From: Prevotellaceae bacterium
GTDB taxonomy: Bacteria > Bacteroidota > Bacteroidia > Bacteroidales > UBA932
NCBI GenBank assembly: GCA_031259225.1
Contig: JAIRLT010000112.1
Coordinates: 1 to 7,632 of the forward strand
Direction of reading: 5' to 3'
Length of the DNA: 7,632 nt
Part shown: positions 1-6,628 of the stretch, piece after piece
How positions within the stretch are numbered: position 1 is the first letter of the stretch
How the letters are laid out: the number at the start of each line of letters is the position of its first letter
Notes under the pieces: generated by a model
Seen by the model: only the letters and a program-made list of their open reading frames with translations
Told to the model about the DNA's origin: nothing
Databases searched by the model: none
Position numbers and translations under genes: made by a program

Positions 1-9
1 CGCCCACCT

Positions 10-49
10 GTTAAGAATTAGGAAATAAGAATTAAGAATTAGGAATTGG
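10..49. repeat. AT/purine-rich heptamer tandem array
   Basis: From base 15 to 49 the sequence is five consecutive 7-base units of consensus GAATTAR (15-21, 22-28, 29-35, 36-42, 43-49), preceded by a partial unit at 10-14. The second and fifth copies are diverged. No ORF or hairpin is associated with it. The unit resembles the octamer downstream of hisG with one base removed, which suggests a related origin; that is inference. Confidence 0.75.
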
Positions 50-68
50 GCTGGCGCGCCAAAAGCAA

Positions 69-104
69 TTTACAGATTTACAGATTTACAGATTTACAGA
101 TTTA
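69..104. repeat. TTTACAGA octamer tandem array, 4.5 copies
   Basis: Four perfect copies of TTTACAGA lie at 69-76, 77-84, 85-92 and 93-100, with a half copy TTTA at 101-104. There is no spacer between units, so this is a simple tandem repeat and not a CRISPR. Perfect identity suggests recent expansion by slippage, and copy number may vary between strains. It lies about 85 bases beyond the glgP stop codon. Confidence 0.9.
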
Positions 105-146
105 GGCTGACGCAGGCTAATGTGCTAATGTGAAAATTAGGCTGAC
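102..146. repeat. Short direct repeats between arrays
   Basis: The 10-mer TTAGGCTGAC occurs at 102-111 and again at 137-146. Between them GCTAATGT is present twice in tandem (116-123 and 124-131). This is more evidence of local duplication in the gap downstream of glgP. No function is suggested by the sequence. Confidence 0.7.
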
Positions 147-157
147 ACGATAGCCTC
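137..157 (-). terminator. Weak candidate terminator of glgP
   Basis: On the minus strand, about 35 bases past the glgP stop, AGGCT (156-152) can pair with AGCCT (143-139) across an 8-base loop. It is followed by AATTTTC. The 5-bp stem is short and the T-run has only four T's, so this may be a weak intrinsic terminator or chance. It is the only hairpin with a following T-run seen downstream of glgP in the window. Confidence 0.3.
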
Positions 158-193
158 ATTTTCATATTTTCATATCTTCACATCTCCACATTA
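156..193 (-). repeat. Degenerate octamer array starting at the glgP stop codon
   Basis: Read on the glgP coding strand, the stop codon is the first three bases of a run of 8-base units: TAATGTGG, AGATGTGA, AGATATGA, AAATATGA, then a 6-base remnant AAATGA. Neighbouring units differ by one to three bases. The core unit AGATATGA differs by one base from the rotated hisG 3' unit AGATATTA, in the same orientation relative to its gene. Confidence 0.65.
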
Positions 194-3100
194 AATCCAT
201 TTGACCAGTGGGAAATCCTGCCGGTGGGGCAAGTCCGGGTTTTTGGCATAGATGCGGCGTGCCATGAAGAACATGCCGGGCACGTCGGGCACCATATCAA
301 GGTGGTATTTTGCGACGCCGTTTTCACAGGAAACCAGCGAAAATTCGAGCGTAGTAAGCATTTTATAGCGGTCGTTCTTTTCCTGCTGGGCAATCACTAA
401 TTCCACGCCTACGTCTTCGGGATTGAGTTCGCCGATAAATACCGAAATATTCATCGATGACGCGTTGCCCAATGCCGGCATAAGGTTGGAAATGTCATGG
501 TCGGTAGCCACTAATTCAATGGGACCCCATTCGCGCCGTACTTTTTTCTTCCATTCCGCCAGTTTTGCAGCCGGCGCGTAGTCGTCGCTTACTAATATGG
601 CGCGGCGCTGGCTGAGTTTGTTATAAAATTTTTCTTCGTAGTCAATCAGCATCCGGTTGGTCGTGAAATTCGACGCTACTTTGGAAATGGTATTTTTTAT
701 CTGGTTCATCCATTCTTTGGAGACGCCGGACGCGTCGCGGTTGTAGAAGGCGGGGGCGATTTCGTCTTCAATGATATTATAGATGGTTTCGACGTCTAAT
801 TCATCTTGGAACGACTGGTTTTCGTAAGCGTTTTCAACCGGCAACGCCCATCCTGCGCCTTTCTGGTAGCCTTCGACCCACCATCCGTCGAGTACGCTGA
901 AGTGCATTACGCCGTTCATTACCGCTTTTTCGCCGCTGGTGCCGGAGGCTTCCAGCGGGCGCGTGGGCGTATTCATCCATACATCGACGCCCTGCACCAT
1001 CAGTTTTGCCAGCTCCGTGTCATAGTTCGGGACAAATACGATTTTGCCGAGGAACTGCGGCATTTTGGATACTTCTACAATCCGTTTGATTAAATCCTGC
1101 CCTGCTTTGTCGGCGGGGTGCGCCTTTCCGGCAAAAATAAACTGCACCGGGTGTTTTTCATTATTGACAATGGCATGGAGGGCGTCCAAATCACTAAACA
1201 GCAAATGGGCGCGTTTGTAAGTGGCGAAGCGGCGGGCAAAGCCGATAGTCAGCACATCGTCGCGCAGGGTTTCGCGCATCATGATTATTTGCTTCGGCGA
1301 CAGGTAGGACTGCGAAGTGTTCATCACTTCCTTGATGTGTGCAATCAGGCGTTTGCGCAGGGTATTGCGTATTTCCAGAATTCGTTTGTCCTCGACATTG
1401 TAGATGCCGTCGAAACATTGTTTGTCGTAGTAATGCGTCGGGAAGGCTTCCCCGAAGACCTCGCCCTGCACGGTTTTCCATTCGGGCGCTGTCCATGTGG
1501 CATAATGCACGCCGTTGGTTACATAGTCTACATGCAACTCTTCGGGGAGGTAGCCCTGCCACAGCGGTTTCAAAATCTCGCGGCTCACCTGTCCATGCAG
1601 CCGGCTCACGCCGTTGATTTCCTGCGAAAGGTTGGCGGCTAAAAAGCTCATCGAGAATTTTTCGTTGGGGTCTGTGAGGTTGATTTTGCCCAACGCCATC
1701 ATTTGTTCCCACGAAATTTTCAACCGGTCGGGGTAATGCGACAAATAGGTGCGCAGCAGGTTTTCCGAGAAGGCGTCATGCCCGGCAGGCACCGGCGTAT
1801 GGGTCGTGAACAGCGACGAGCCGCGCACGATTTCCACCGCTTCGGCAAAAAGCAGGTTATCGTTCACCACATACTCGCGCAACCGTTCCAGCCCGATAAA
1901 GGCGGCATGCCCTTCGTTGCAGTGGTACACGTCGTCGGCAATATTCAACGCCCGCAAAGCGCGCACGCCTCCCACGCCCAATACAATTTCCTGTTTCAGG
2001 CGGTTTTCCCAGTCGCCGCCATAGAGGCGGTAAGTAATGCTGCGGTCTTCAGGCAGGTTGTCTTCAAAATCCGTGTCGAGCAGGTAGAGTTCCACGCGCC
2101 CCACGTCCACGCGCCAGATGCGGACTTGCAGCGTGCGACCGGGTAATGCAATGGCAACGGTTTTCCATTGCCCGTGCTCGTCGTATACCGGCGTAACGGG
2201 AATTTTCATAAAGTCCTGCGGGTCGTATTCATTTACCTGGTCGCCCGCCGCCGACAGTTTCTGCGTGAAATAGCCGTAGCGGTAAAGCAGTCCGACGCCG
2301 GTCAGTTTCACATTGCGGTCGCTGGCTTCTTTCAGGTAGTCGCCCGCGAGGATGCCCAACCCGCCGGAATAAATTTTCAGCGACGCATGCAACCCGTATT
2401 CCATGCTGAAATAAGAAATATGCGCGCCTTTGCCTTTTCCTTTCTCTGCCATGTAGGCGGAAAAATGCCGGTAAACGGCTGTCAGTTTTTTTACGAATAA
2501 TTCGTCTTTTTCCAGTTCCTTGTAGCGGGTAAGCGAAATCCGGTCGAGTAGCATTATCGGATTATATTGCGATGCTTTCCACTGTACCGGGTCAATGCTC
2601 TCAAACAATTCCCACGCATCCTGGTTCCAGCTCCACCAAAGGTTTTTGGAGAGTGTTTCAAGTGCCGTCAGTTTTTCGGGGATATGTTTATGCACCATGA
2701 TGCGCGTCCAGTTAGGCTGGCTGATAGAAACCTGCTGCTCGATAAACGAGGTAGGCTCTTCCTGCACTGCCGGAAATTCCGGCACGCGCTGCGCCACTTT
2801 CTGCAAAGCGATTGTTCCCGCTTTTTTATAGTATTTAATATGATTATCCCACAGGGCAATGTTCGACACGTCTTTCGCATTTTCCCTGACGGACGCCATC
2901 TGTCCGAGCGAGTAACCGGCAAATTCATTTATTTTTTTAGCGATGCAATCCACCACATAATCGCTGTTGGCGTCATTGCGTTGGATTACTTCGATGCCCG
3001 GATGCGTTCCCTTATATTTTTCCCCGACCCATAAGCCGAAGCCGGCAAGCGACGTGGTAATCGTCGGCACTTTGAACGCAAGGCTTTCCAGCGGCGTGTA

Positions 3101-4417
3101 ACCCCACGGCTCATAATACGACGGGAATACCGACAGGTCAAGCCCCGCCAGCAAATCGTAATAAGGCACGTTGAACACGCCGTCGTTGCCGTTGAGGTAC
3201 GACGGGATAAAAAACACCTGTACCTTGCCGTCATTATTCAATCCCGCCCGCAGAATGTGTTTCAGCGCCGGGTCGGTTTCCGGTTCGGACAGATAATGGG
3301 TTACATACTTATTATATACCTCCTGCCGTTGTGCAGGGTACTGCAAATTGTGCAACATTTCTTTATTAGGTCCGTGATGCCCCGCCGGCACCATAATGAA
3401 CGCCGCCACTTCGCGCGGCAATGCCGGATTTGTATTTAACCGCGCCAGCGCTTCAATAAACACATCAATGCCCTTGTTGGTATATTCATACCGTCCGCTG
3501 ATGCCCACCAAAAGCGCATCGCCGGACAGCGGGCGGTTGAGCAGCGCCGCCGCCACTTCGCACAATTTCTTGCGACCGGCAGTTTGTTTGGCAGGGAAAT
3601 CTTCTTCGCGCGGTGTGAAACTGTTTTCAAACCCGTTGGGCGTAACAATATCCACCGGTTTGCCGAGGAAGTGGGCGCATTCTCGCGCCGTGATATCACT
3701 TACAGTAGTGAAACAATCGGCTGCCTGCGCCGCCGCCCGTTCGAGCGACTGTTTGGAAACCACATTAAATTGCCGCGCTTTTTCATCGGGATTATAACTT
3801 TCCATCTGGTCGTACAGCGGCAGGTGATTACCCGCTATGCACCGCCCCAACACGGTGGCGTGCGTGGTAAAAATGCACCCGATTTGCGGCAGCGCCGAAC
3901 GCAAATACAGCAGCCCAGTACCGGTCATCCATTCATGGAACTGCGCCACCGCCCGGTGACGCGGCGAGATATGGAAATTCGTATAACTTTCAATCACCTT
4001 TCCGGCGGCATAACCGAAGAGCGCCGGCTCCACATAATCCCATTGCCCGCTGATGGAATCAAGCTTGTAGGTTTCCCAAAACCGGGCGAAGATTTTATCC
4101 TTATTTTCAAAAAACGCAGTGAAATCAACCAGCACGGTTACCGGGTTACCGGTAATGTTCCACCGTCCGACGCGGATGCGCAGTCCTTCCTGCGCGGCTT
4201 TTGCCCGCCATGATTTCAGCAGGCGCGCGTCTTCAATAAAATCGGGATTGCTTTCCGTATCGCGCCACACATCGGGACCAATCAAAATATGATTGTGTTT
4301 TAAATCCTTTCCCATGTTGAGGGCTTTGGTCGAGATGACGGTATAAATGCCGCCTACCTTGTTGCATACTTCCCAGCTTACTTCAAATAAATAATCGGGG
4401 TCTAATTTTTCTTTCAT
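191..4417 (-). CDS. glgP: Glycogen synthase (GT3) - alpha-glucan phosphorylase (GT35) fusion
   Basis: One uninterrupted 1408-residue cytoplasmic protein with two opposed enzymes of glycogen metabolism. Residues 1 to about 540 are a GT3 (eukaryotic-type) glycogen synthase: KVGGIYTV nucleotide-sugar loop at 20-27, GRYEYTNKG at 308-316, and the E-x7-E pair E436/E444 in YYEPWGYTPLE. After a linker (about 541-575) comes a DUF3417-like segment (NLWWSWN at 592-598) and then a GT35 phosphorylase to the C-terminus: YSGGLG near 683, THTPVPAGH around H873, RRFATYKR with R1063/K1068, and SGTSGEKAVMNG with the PLP lysine at about K1164. The synthase adds glucose from a nucleotide sugar; the phosphorylase releases glucose-1-phosphate. 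An in-frame ATG at 4444 is rejected because it lies within the promoter -7 box; the chosen start gives MKEKLDPDYLFEVSWEV, which fits the family. It has its own promoter and appears monocistronic. Bacteroides usually has the two parts as separate genes; whether this fusion is widespread I cannot check. Confidence 0.95.
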   Translation of the reverse strand: MKEKLDPDYLFEVSWEVCNKVGGIYTVISTKALNMGKDLKHNHILIGPDVWRDTESNPDFIEDARLLKSWRAKAAQEGLRIRVGRWNITGNPVTVLVDFTAFFENKDKIFARFWETYKLDSISGQWDYVEPALFGYAAGKVIESYTNFHISPRHRAVAQFHEWMTGTGLLYLRSALPQIGCIFTTHATVLGRCIAGNHLPLYDQMESYNPDEKARQFNVVSKQSLERAAAQAADCFTTVSDITARECAHFLGKPVDIVTPNGFENSFTPREEDFPAKQTAGRKKLCEVAAALLNRPLSGDALLVGISGRYEYTNKGIDVFIEALARLNTNPALPREVAAFIMVPAGHHGPNKEMLHNLQYPAQRQEVYNKYVTHYLSEPETDPALKHILRAGLNNDGKVQVFFIPSYLNGNDGVFNVPYYDLLAGLDLSVFPSYYEPWGYTPLESLAFKVPTITTSLAGFGLWVGEKYKGTHPGIEVIQRNDANSDYVVDCIAKKINEFAGYSLGQMASVRENAKDVSNIALWDNHIKYYKKAGTIALQKVAQRVPEFPAVQEEPTSFIEQQVSISQPNWTRIMVHKHIPEKLTALETLSKNLWWSWNQDAWELFESIDPVQWKASQYNPIMLLDRISLTRYKELEKDELFVKKLTAVYRHFSAYMAEKGKGKGAHISYFSMEYGLHASLKIYSGGLGILAGDYLKEASDRNVKLTGVGLLYRYGYFTQKLSAAGDQVNEYDPQDFMKIPVTPVYDEHGQWKTVAIALPGRTLQVRIWRVDVGRVELYLLDTDFEDNLPEDRSITYRLYGGDWENRLKQEIVLGVGGVRALRALNIADDVYHCNEGHAAFIGLERLREYVVNDNLLFAEAVEIVRGSSLFTTHTPVPAGHDAFSENLLRTYLSHYPDRLKISWEQMMALGKINLTDPNEKFSMSFLAANLSQEINGVSRLHGQVSREILKPLWQGYLPEELHVDYVTNGVHYATWTAPEWKTVQGEVFGEAFPTHYYDKQCFDGIYNVEDKRILEIRNTLRKRLIAHIKEVMNTSQSYLSPKQIIMMRETLRDDVLTIGFARRFATYKRAHLLFSDLDALHAIVNNEKHPVQFIFAGKAHPADKAGQDLIKRIVEVSKMPQFLGKIVFVPNYDTELAKLMVQGVDVWMNTPTRPLEASGTSGEKAVMNGVMHFSVLDGWWVEGYQKGAGWALPVENAYENQSFQDELDVETIYNIIEDEIAPAFYNRDASGVSKEWMNQIKNTISKVASNFTTNRMLIDYEEKFYNKLSQRRAILVSDDYAPAAKLAEWKKKVRREWGPIELVATDHDISNLMPALGNASSMNISVFIGELNPEDVGVELVIAQQEKNDRYKMLTTLEFSLVSCENGVAKYHLDMVPDVPGMFFMARRIYAKNPDLPHRQDFPLVKWI

Positions 4418-4441
4418 TATAATTTGTTTTGAAAATGGTTG

Positions 4442-4473
4442 CAAAGGTAATTATTCTTACGTGAAGAAACAAA
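4442..4473 (-). promoter_or_regulatory. Bacteroidetes-type promoter of glgP fusion
   Basis: On the minus strand TTTG (4473-4470) is followed after 20 bases by TACCTTTG (4449-4442), an exact match to TAnnTTTG, the -7 element of Bacteroidetes primary sigma promoters. Transcription would start near 4434-4438, giving a leader of about 20 bases before the ATG at 4417. This placement decides the glgP start codon. Confidence 0.8.
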
Positions 4474-4561
4474 CGCAATTTTTATTCCACGATTGAACGG
4501 AGGGCAGAGCTCAGGGATTTACTTACCAGAATACTTAAAAATTAAATTAGCTTACTGCCTA

Positions 4562-4593
4562 TTTGTTTGTATGCTATCTTTTTTTTATCTTCG
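4562..4593 (+). promoter_or_regulatory. Bacteroidetes-type promoter of uvrC
   Basis: TTTG at 4562-4565 is followed after 20 bases by TATCTTCG (4586-4593), one mismatch from TAnnTTTG. The spacing equals that of the divergent glgP promoter. Transcription would start near 4597-4601, leaving a 5' UTR of roughly 65 bases. An inverted repeat (TCTTCG, 3-base loop, CGAAGA; 4588-4602) overlaps the -7 element and could be an operator or a 5'-end hairpin. Confidence 0.6.
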
Positions 4594-4616
4594 TACCGAA
4601 GAATAATAATTCCACT

Positions 4617-4633
4617 GTTAAGCGAGTTAAGCG
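4617..4633 (+). repeat. GTTAAGCG direct repeat in uvrC 5' UTR
   Basis: GTTAAGCG occurs at 4617-4624 and 4626-4633, separated by one A, giving a 9-base period within the predicted uvrC leader. The remainder of the 4445-4663 gap shows no small ORF or RNA gene that I can support. Confidence 0.6.
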
Positions 4634-4663
4634 TGCCGGCGACTGGGAAAAGATTTACAACTT

Positions 4664-6472
4664 ATGACTAAGAAACGACTTACGACAATACTGGGCAACC
4701 TGCCGCATTATCCGGGCGTTTATCATTTCCTGAATGCCGATGGAGTGGTGATTTATGTGGGAAAAGCAAAAGATTTACGCAAACGTGTGGCGCAATATTT
4801 TAAGTTGCCACGTCCCGAAAGCGCTAAATTAAAACTTCTCGTCGGAAAGATTGCCGACATCCAATACACGGTAGTACCCACCGAATCCGACGCATTGCTG
4901 CTGGAGAACAATCTTATCAAAGAACTGCAACCGCGCTACAATGTGTTGCTCAAAGACGATAAAACCTATCCGTGGATTTGTATCAAGAAAGAACCTTTTC
5001 CGCGCATTTTCCCTACACGGCGGCGGGTGAAAGACGGCTCGGATTACTATGGTCCCTATACTTCGGGCAATATGATGTATGTCTTGCTCGAACTCATCCG
5101 CCAATTGTATCCGCTACGCACCTGCCATTTGTCGCTCACGCCGGAAGCCATTGCAAAAAGCAAATACAAACCTTGTTTGGATTTCCATATCGGACAATGC
5201 AAAGCGCCCTGCATCGGGCGGCAAACAGCACAGGAATACATGCAAAATATCGAAGCAGTAAAAACCATCATCAAAGGTAACCTGGCGGAAGTGCGCCAAC
5301 TGTTGCAACAGCAGATGCAGCAGGCAGCAGACAGGTTCGAATTTGAAGAAGCGCAGAAAATAAAAGAACGTCTGGCTATGCTGGAACGCTATCAGGCAAA
5401 ATCCGTTATTGTGCATGCCAACATGTCCGACATAGATGTGTTTTCCATTTTAGTGGACGGTAATGAAGCCTATTGTAATTTCCTGCATGTAGTGCAGGGA
5501 GCTGTGGTATGGTTGCAAACGGTGGAATTGCGCATGGGTATTGAAGAAGAACGCGAGGCGTTACTGAGTTACTTTATCGCCGAAATGTTCAGCCGGATTG
5601 GACACCTCTCGAAACAGTTAATAGTGCCGTTCCTGCCCGACCAGGAATTGCCCAACACGGAATATATCGTACCGCAACGCGGCGACAAATTAAAATTGCT
5701 GCAACTCAGCGAACGCAACGGTCGCCTGTACAAAATCGAAAAACTCAAACAACTGGAAAAACTGCATCCCGAACGGCATGCAGAGCGTATGCTTGCCACA
5801 GTGCAACGCGACTTGAACCTCCCGGAACCGCCGGTACATATTGAGTGCTTCGATAATTCAAATATTCAGGGCGCGTTTCCCGTTTCGTCATGCGTGGTGT
5901 TCCGCAATGTCCGTCCCAGTAAAAAGGATTACCGACATTTCAATGTACAAACCGTCGAAGGCGCTAACGATTTTGCGACCATGTTTGAAGTGGTTACACG
6001 TCGCTACAGCCGCCTGAAAGAAGAGAACCAACCGTTGCCGCAATTAGTGGTCATCGATGGCGGAAAAGGACAGTTGCATGCCGCTTTCGATGCGCTGACC
6101 GCACTGGGACTGGAAACTAAAATCACCCTTGTGGGATTAGCCAAACGACTGGAAGAAATTTATTTCGTCGGCGACAGCATTCCGCTTTATTTGGATAAAA
6201 ATTCTACCACCCTGCGGTTACTGATGCAACTGCGCGATGAAGCGCACCGCTTCGGTATTACACACCACCGCCTGCGCCGTTCAAAAGCATTAACCGTTAC
6301 GCAGCTTACCGATATTACCGGTATCGGGGAAAAGACCGCCGAAAAATTATTGATTGCCTTCAAAAGCGTTGCCCGCATCAAAGCCGCTTCGTTTGAAGAG
6401 TTGCAAGCGGTAGCAGGTAAGCACATCGCTGAAAAAATACGGTTGCATCTACTACTTGAACCTGCCCCTTAG
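4664..6472 (+). CDS. uvrC: UvrABC excinuclease subunit C
   Basis: 602 residues, normal length for UvrC, the endonuclease that cuts DNA on both sides of a lesion after UvrA/UvrB recognition. Domains in order: GIY-YIG nuclease (about 13-95) with GVY at 18-20, IYVGKAK at 30-36, R41, Y45, E81 and N93 in the catalytic positions; four cysteines C154, C171, C179, C183 matching the cluster that binds Fe-S in E. coli UvrC; UVR (UvrB-binding) segment about 205-245, predicted coiled coil; RNase H-like nuclease (about 380-535) with probable D397 (CFDNSN), D465 (VVIDGGKGQ) and H528 (RDEAHRFG) triad; tandem helix-hairpin-helix DNA-binding region 546-598. The ATG at 4664 is the only usable start, since the frame hits TAA at 4628 with no ATG between. 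It has its own promoter and no clear terminator before the his promoter. No key residue is missing. Confidence 0.97.
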   Translation: MTKKRLTTILGNLPHYPGVYHFLNADGVVIYVGKAKDLRKRVAQYFKLPRPESAKLKLLVGKIADIQYTVVPTESDALLLENNLIKELQPRYNVLLKDDKTYPWICIKKEPFPRIFPTRRRVKDGSDYYGPYTSGNMMYVLLELIRQLYPLRTCHLSLTPEAIAKSKYKPCLDFHIGQCKAPCIGRQTAQEYMQNIEAVKTIIKGNLAEVRQLLQQQMQQAADRFEFEEAQKIKERLAMLERYQAKSVIVHANMSDIDVFSILVDGNEAYCNFLHVVQGAVVWLQTVELRMGIEEEREALLSYFIAEMFSRIGHLSKQLIVPFLPDQELPNTEYIVPQRGDKLKLLQLSERNGRLYKIEKLKQLEKLHPERHAERMLATVQRDLNLPEPPVHIECFDNSNIQGAFPVSSCVVFRNVRPSKKDYRHFNVQTVEGANDFATMFEVVTRRYSRLKEENQPLPQLVVIDGGKGQLHAAFDALTALGLETKITLVGLAKRLEEIYFVGDSIPLYLDKNSTTLRLLMQLRDEAHRFGITHHRLRRSKALTVTQLTDITGIGEKTAEKLLIAFKSVARIKAASFEELQAVAGKHIAEKIRLHLLLEPAP

Positions 6473-6489
6473 CCATATTTTACATCAAT

Positions 6490-6519
6490 TTTGCAATTCC
6501 GATAATTGTTGTACCTTTG
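6490..6519 (+). promoter_or_regulatory. Bacteroidetes-type promoter of the his leader/hisG
   Basis: TTTG (6490-6493), 18 bases, then TACCTTTG (6512-6519), an exact TAnnTTTG match and identical to the glgP -7 element. Transcription would begin near 6523-6527, only 10-14 bases before the leader peptide ATG. The promoter starts 18 bases after the uvrC stop. A small inverted repeat, CAATT/AATTG (6494-6508), lies in the spacer. Confidence 0.8.
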
Positions 6520-6536
6520 CATCAATTATTAAGGAT

Positions 6537-6590
6537 ATGAGGACACATAAACATCACCATCATCACGATAAACGGGCAACAGTTCGGTAG
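6537..6590 (+). CDS. hisL: Histidine operon leader peptide
   Basis: A 17-codon ORF, ATG at 6537 and TAG at 6588-6590, encoding MRTHKHHHHHDKRATVR. Histidine takes 6 of 17 codons (residue 4 and residues 6-10), written with both CAT and CAC. It starts just after a consensus promoter and ends 27 bases before a terminator hairpin upstream of hisG. This is the arrangement of enteric hisL (a run of seven histidines), where ribosome speed over His codons reports charged tRNA-His. The peptide itself probably has no function. AAGGA at 6531-6535 is only one base from the ATG, too close for normal Shine-Dalgarno pairing, but weak ribosome-site signals are usual in this phylum. Identification rests on composition and position; expression is not shown. 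Confidence 0.88.
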   Translation: MRTHKHHHHHDKRATVR

Positions 6591-6628
6591 GTCGATGCGT
6601 GTGTGATGTGGCAGGGGAAGGCTTACCG
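6585..6628 (+). promoter_or_regulatory. Antiterminator pairing of the his attenuator
   Basis: CGGTAGGTC (6585-6593) can pair without a bulge with GGCTTACCG (6620-6628): nine pairs, two of them G-U, closing a 26-base loop. The 3' partner is most of the 5' arm of the terminator hairpin, so the two structures exclude each other. The 5' arm spans the last leader codon, the TAG stop (6588-6590) and three further bases. A ribosome stalled on His codons 6-10 (6552-6566) would leave it free; one at the stop codon would cover it. Pairing was found by eye; energies were not computed. Confidence 0.75.

Noticed and set aside
69..104. CRISPR-like repeat array
   Set aside because: Units are 8 bases with no spacers and there are no cas genes; this is a simple tandem repeat.
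3584..4213. 209-codon plus-strand ORF and other long plus-strand ORFs opposite glgP (such as 1118-1642)
   Set aside because: They lie fully antisense to a strongly recognised gene, show no family resemblance and have low-complexity translations typical of shadow frames.
4415..4444. Longer glgP fusion start at ATG 4444
   Set aside because: This ATG lies inside the predicted promoter -7 element and the extra nine residues do not fit the family N-terminus; the start at 4417 is preferred.
6531..6535. AAGGA as Shine-Dalgarno for the leader peptide
   Set aside because: It is one base from the ATG, too close for normal anti-SD pairing.
6537..6590. Leader ORF as a metal-binding polyhistidine peptide or a His-tag artefact
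   Set aside because: Mixed CAT/CAC codons, its place between a promoter and a terminator, and hisG immediately downstream fit a histidine leader much better.
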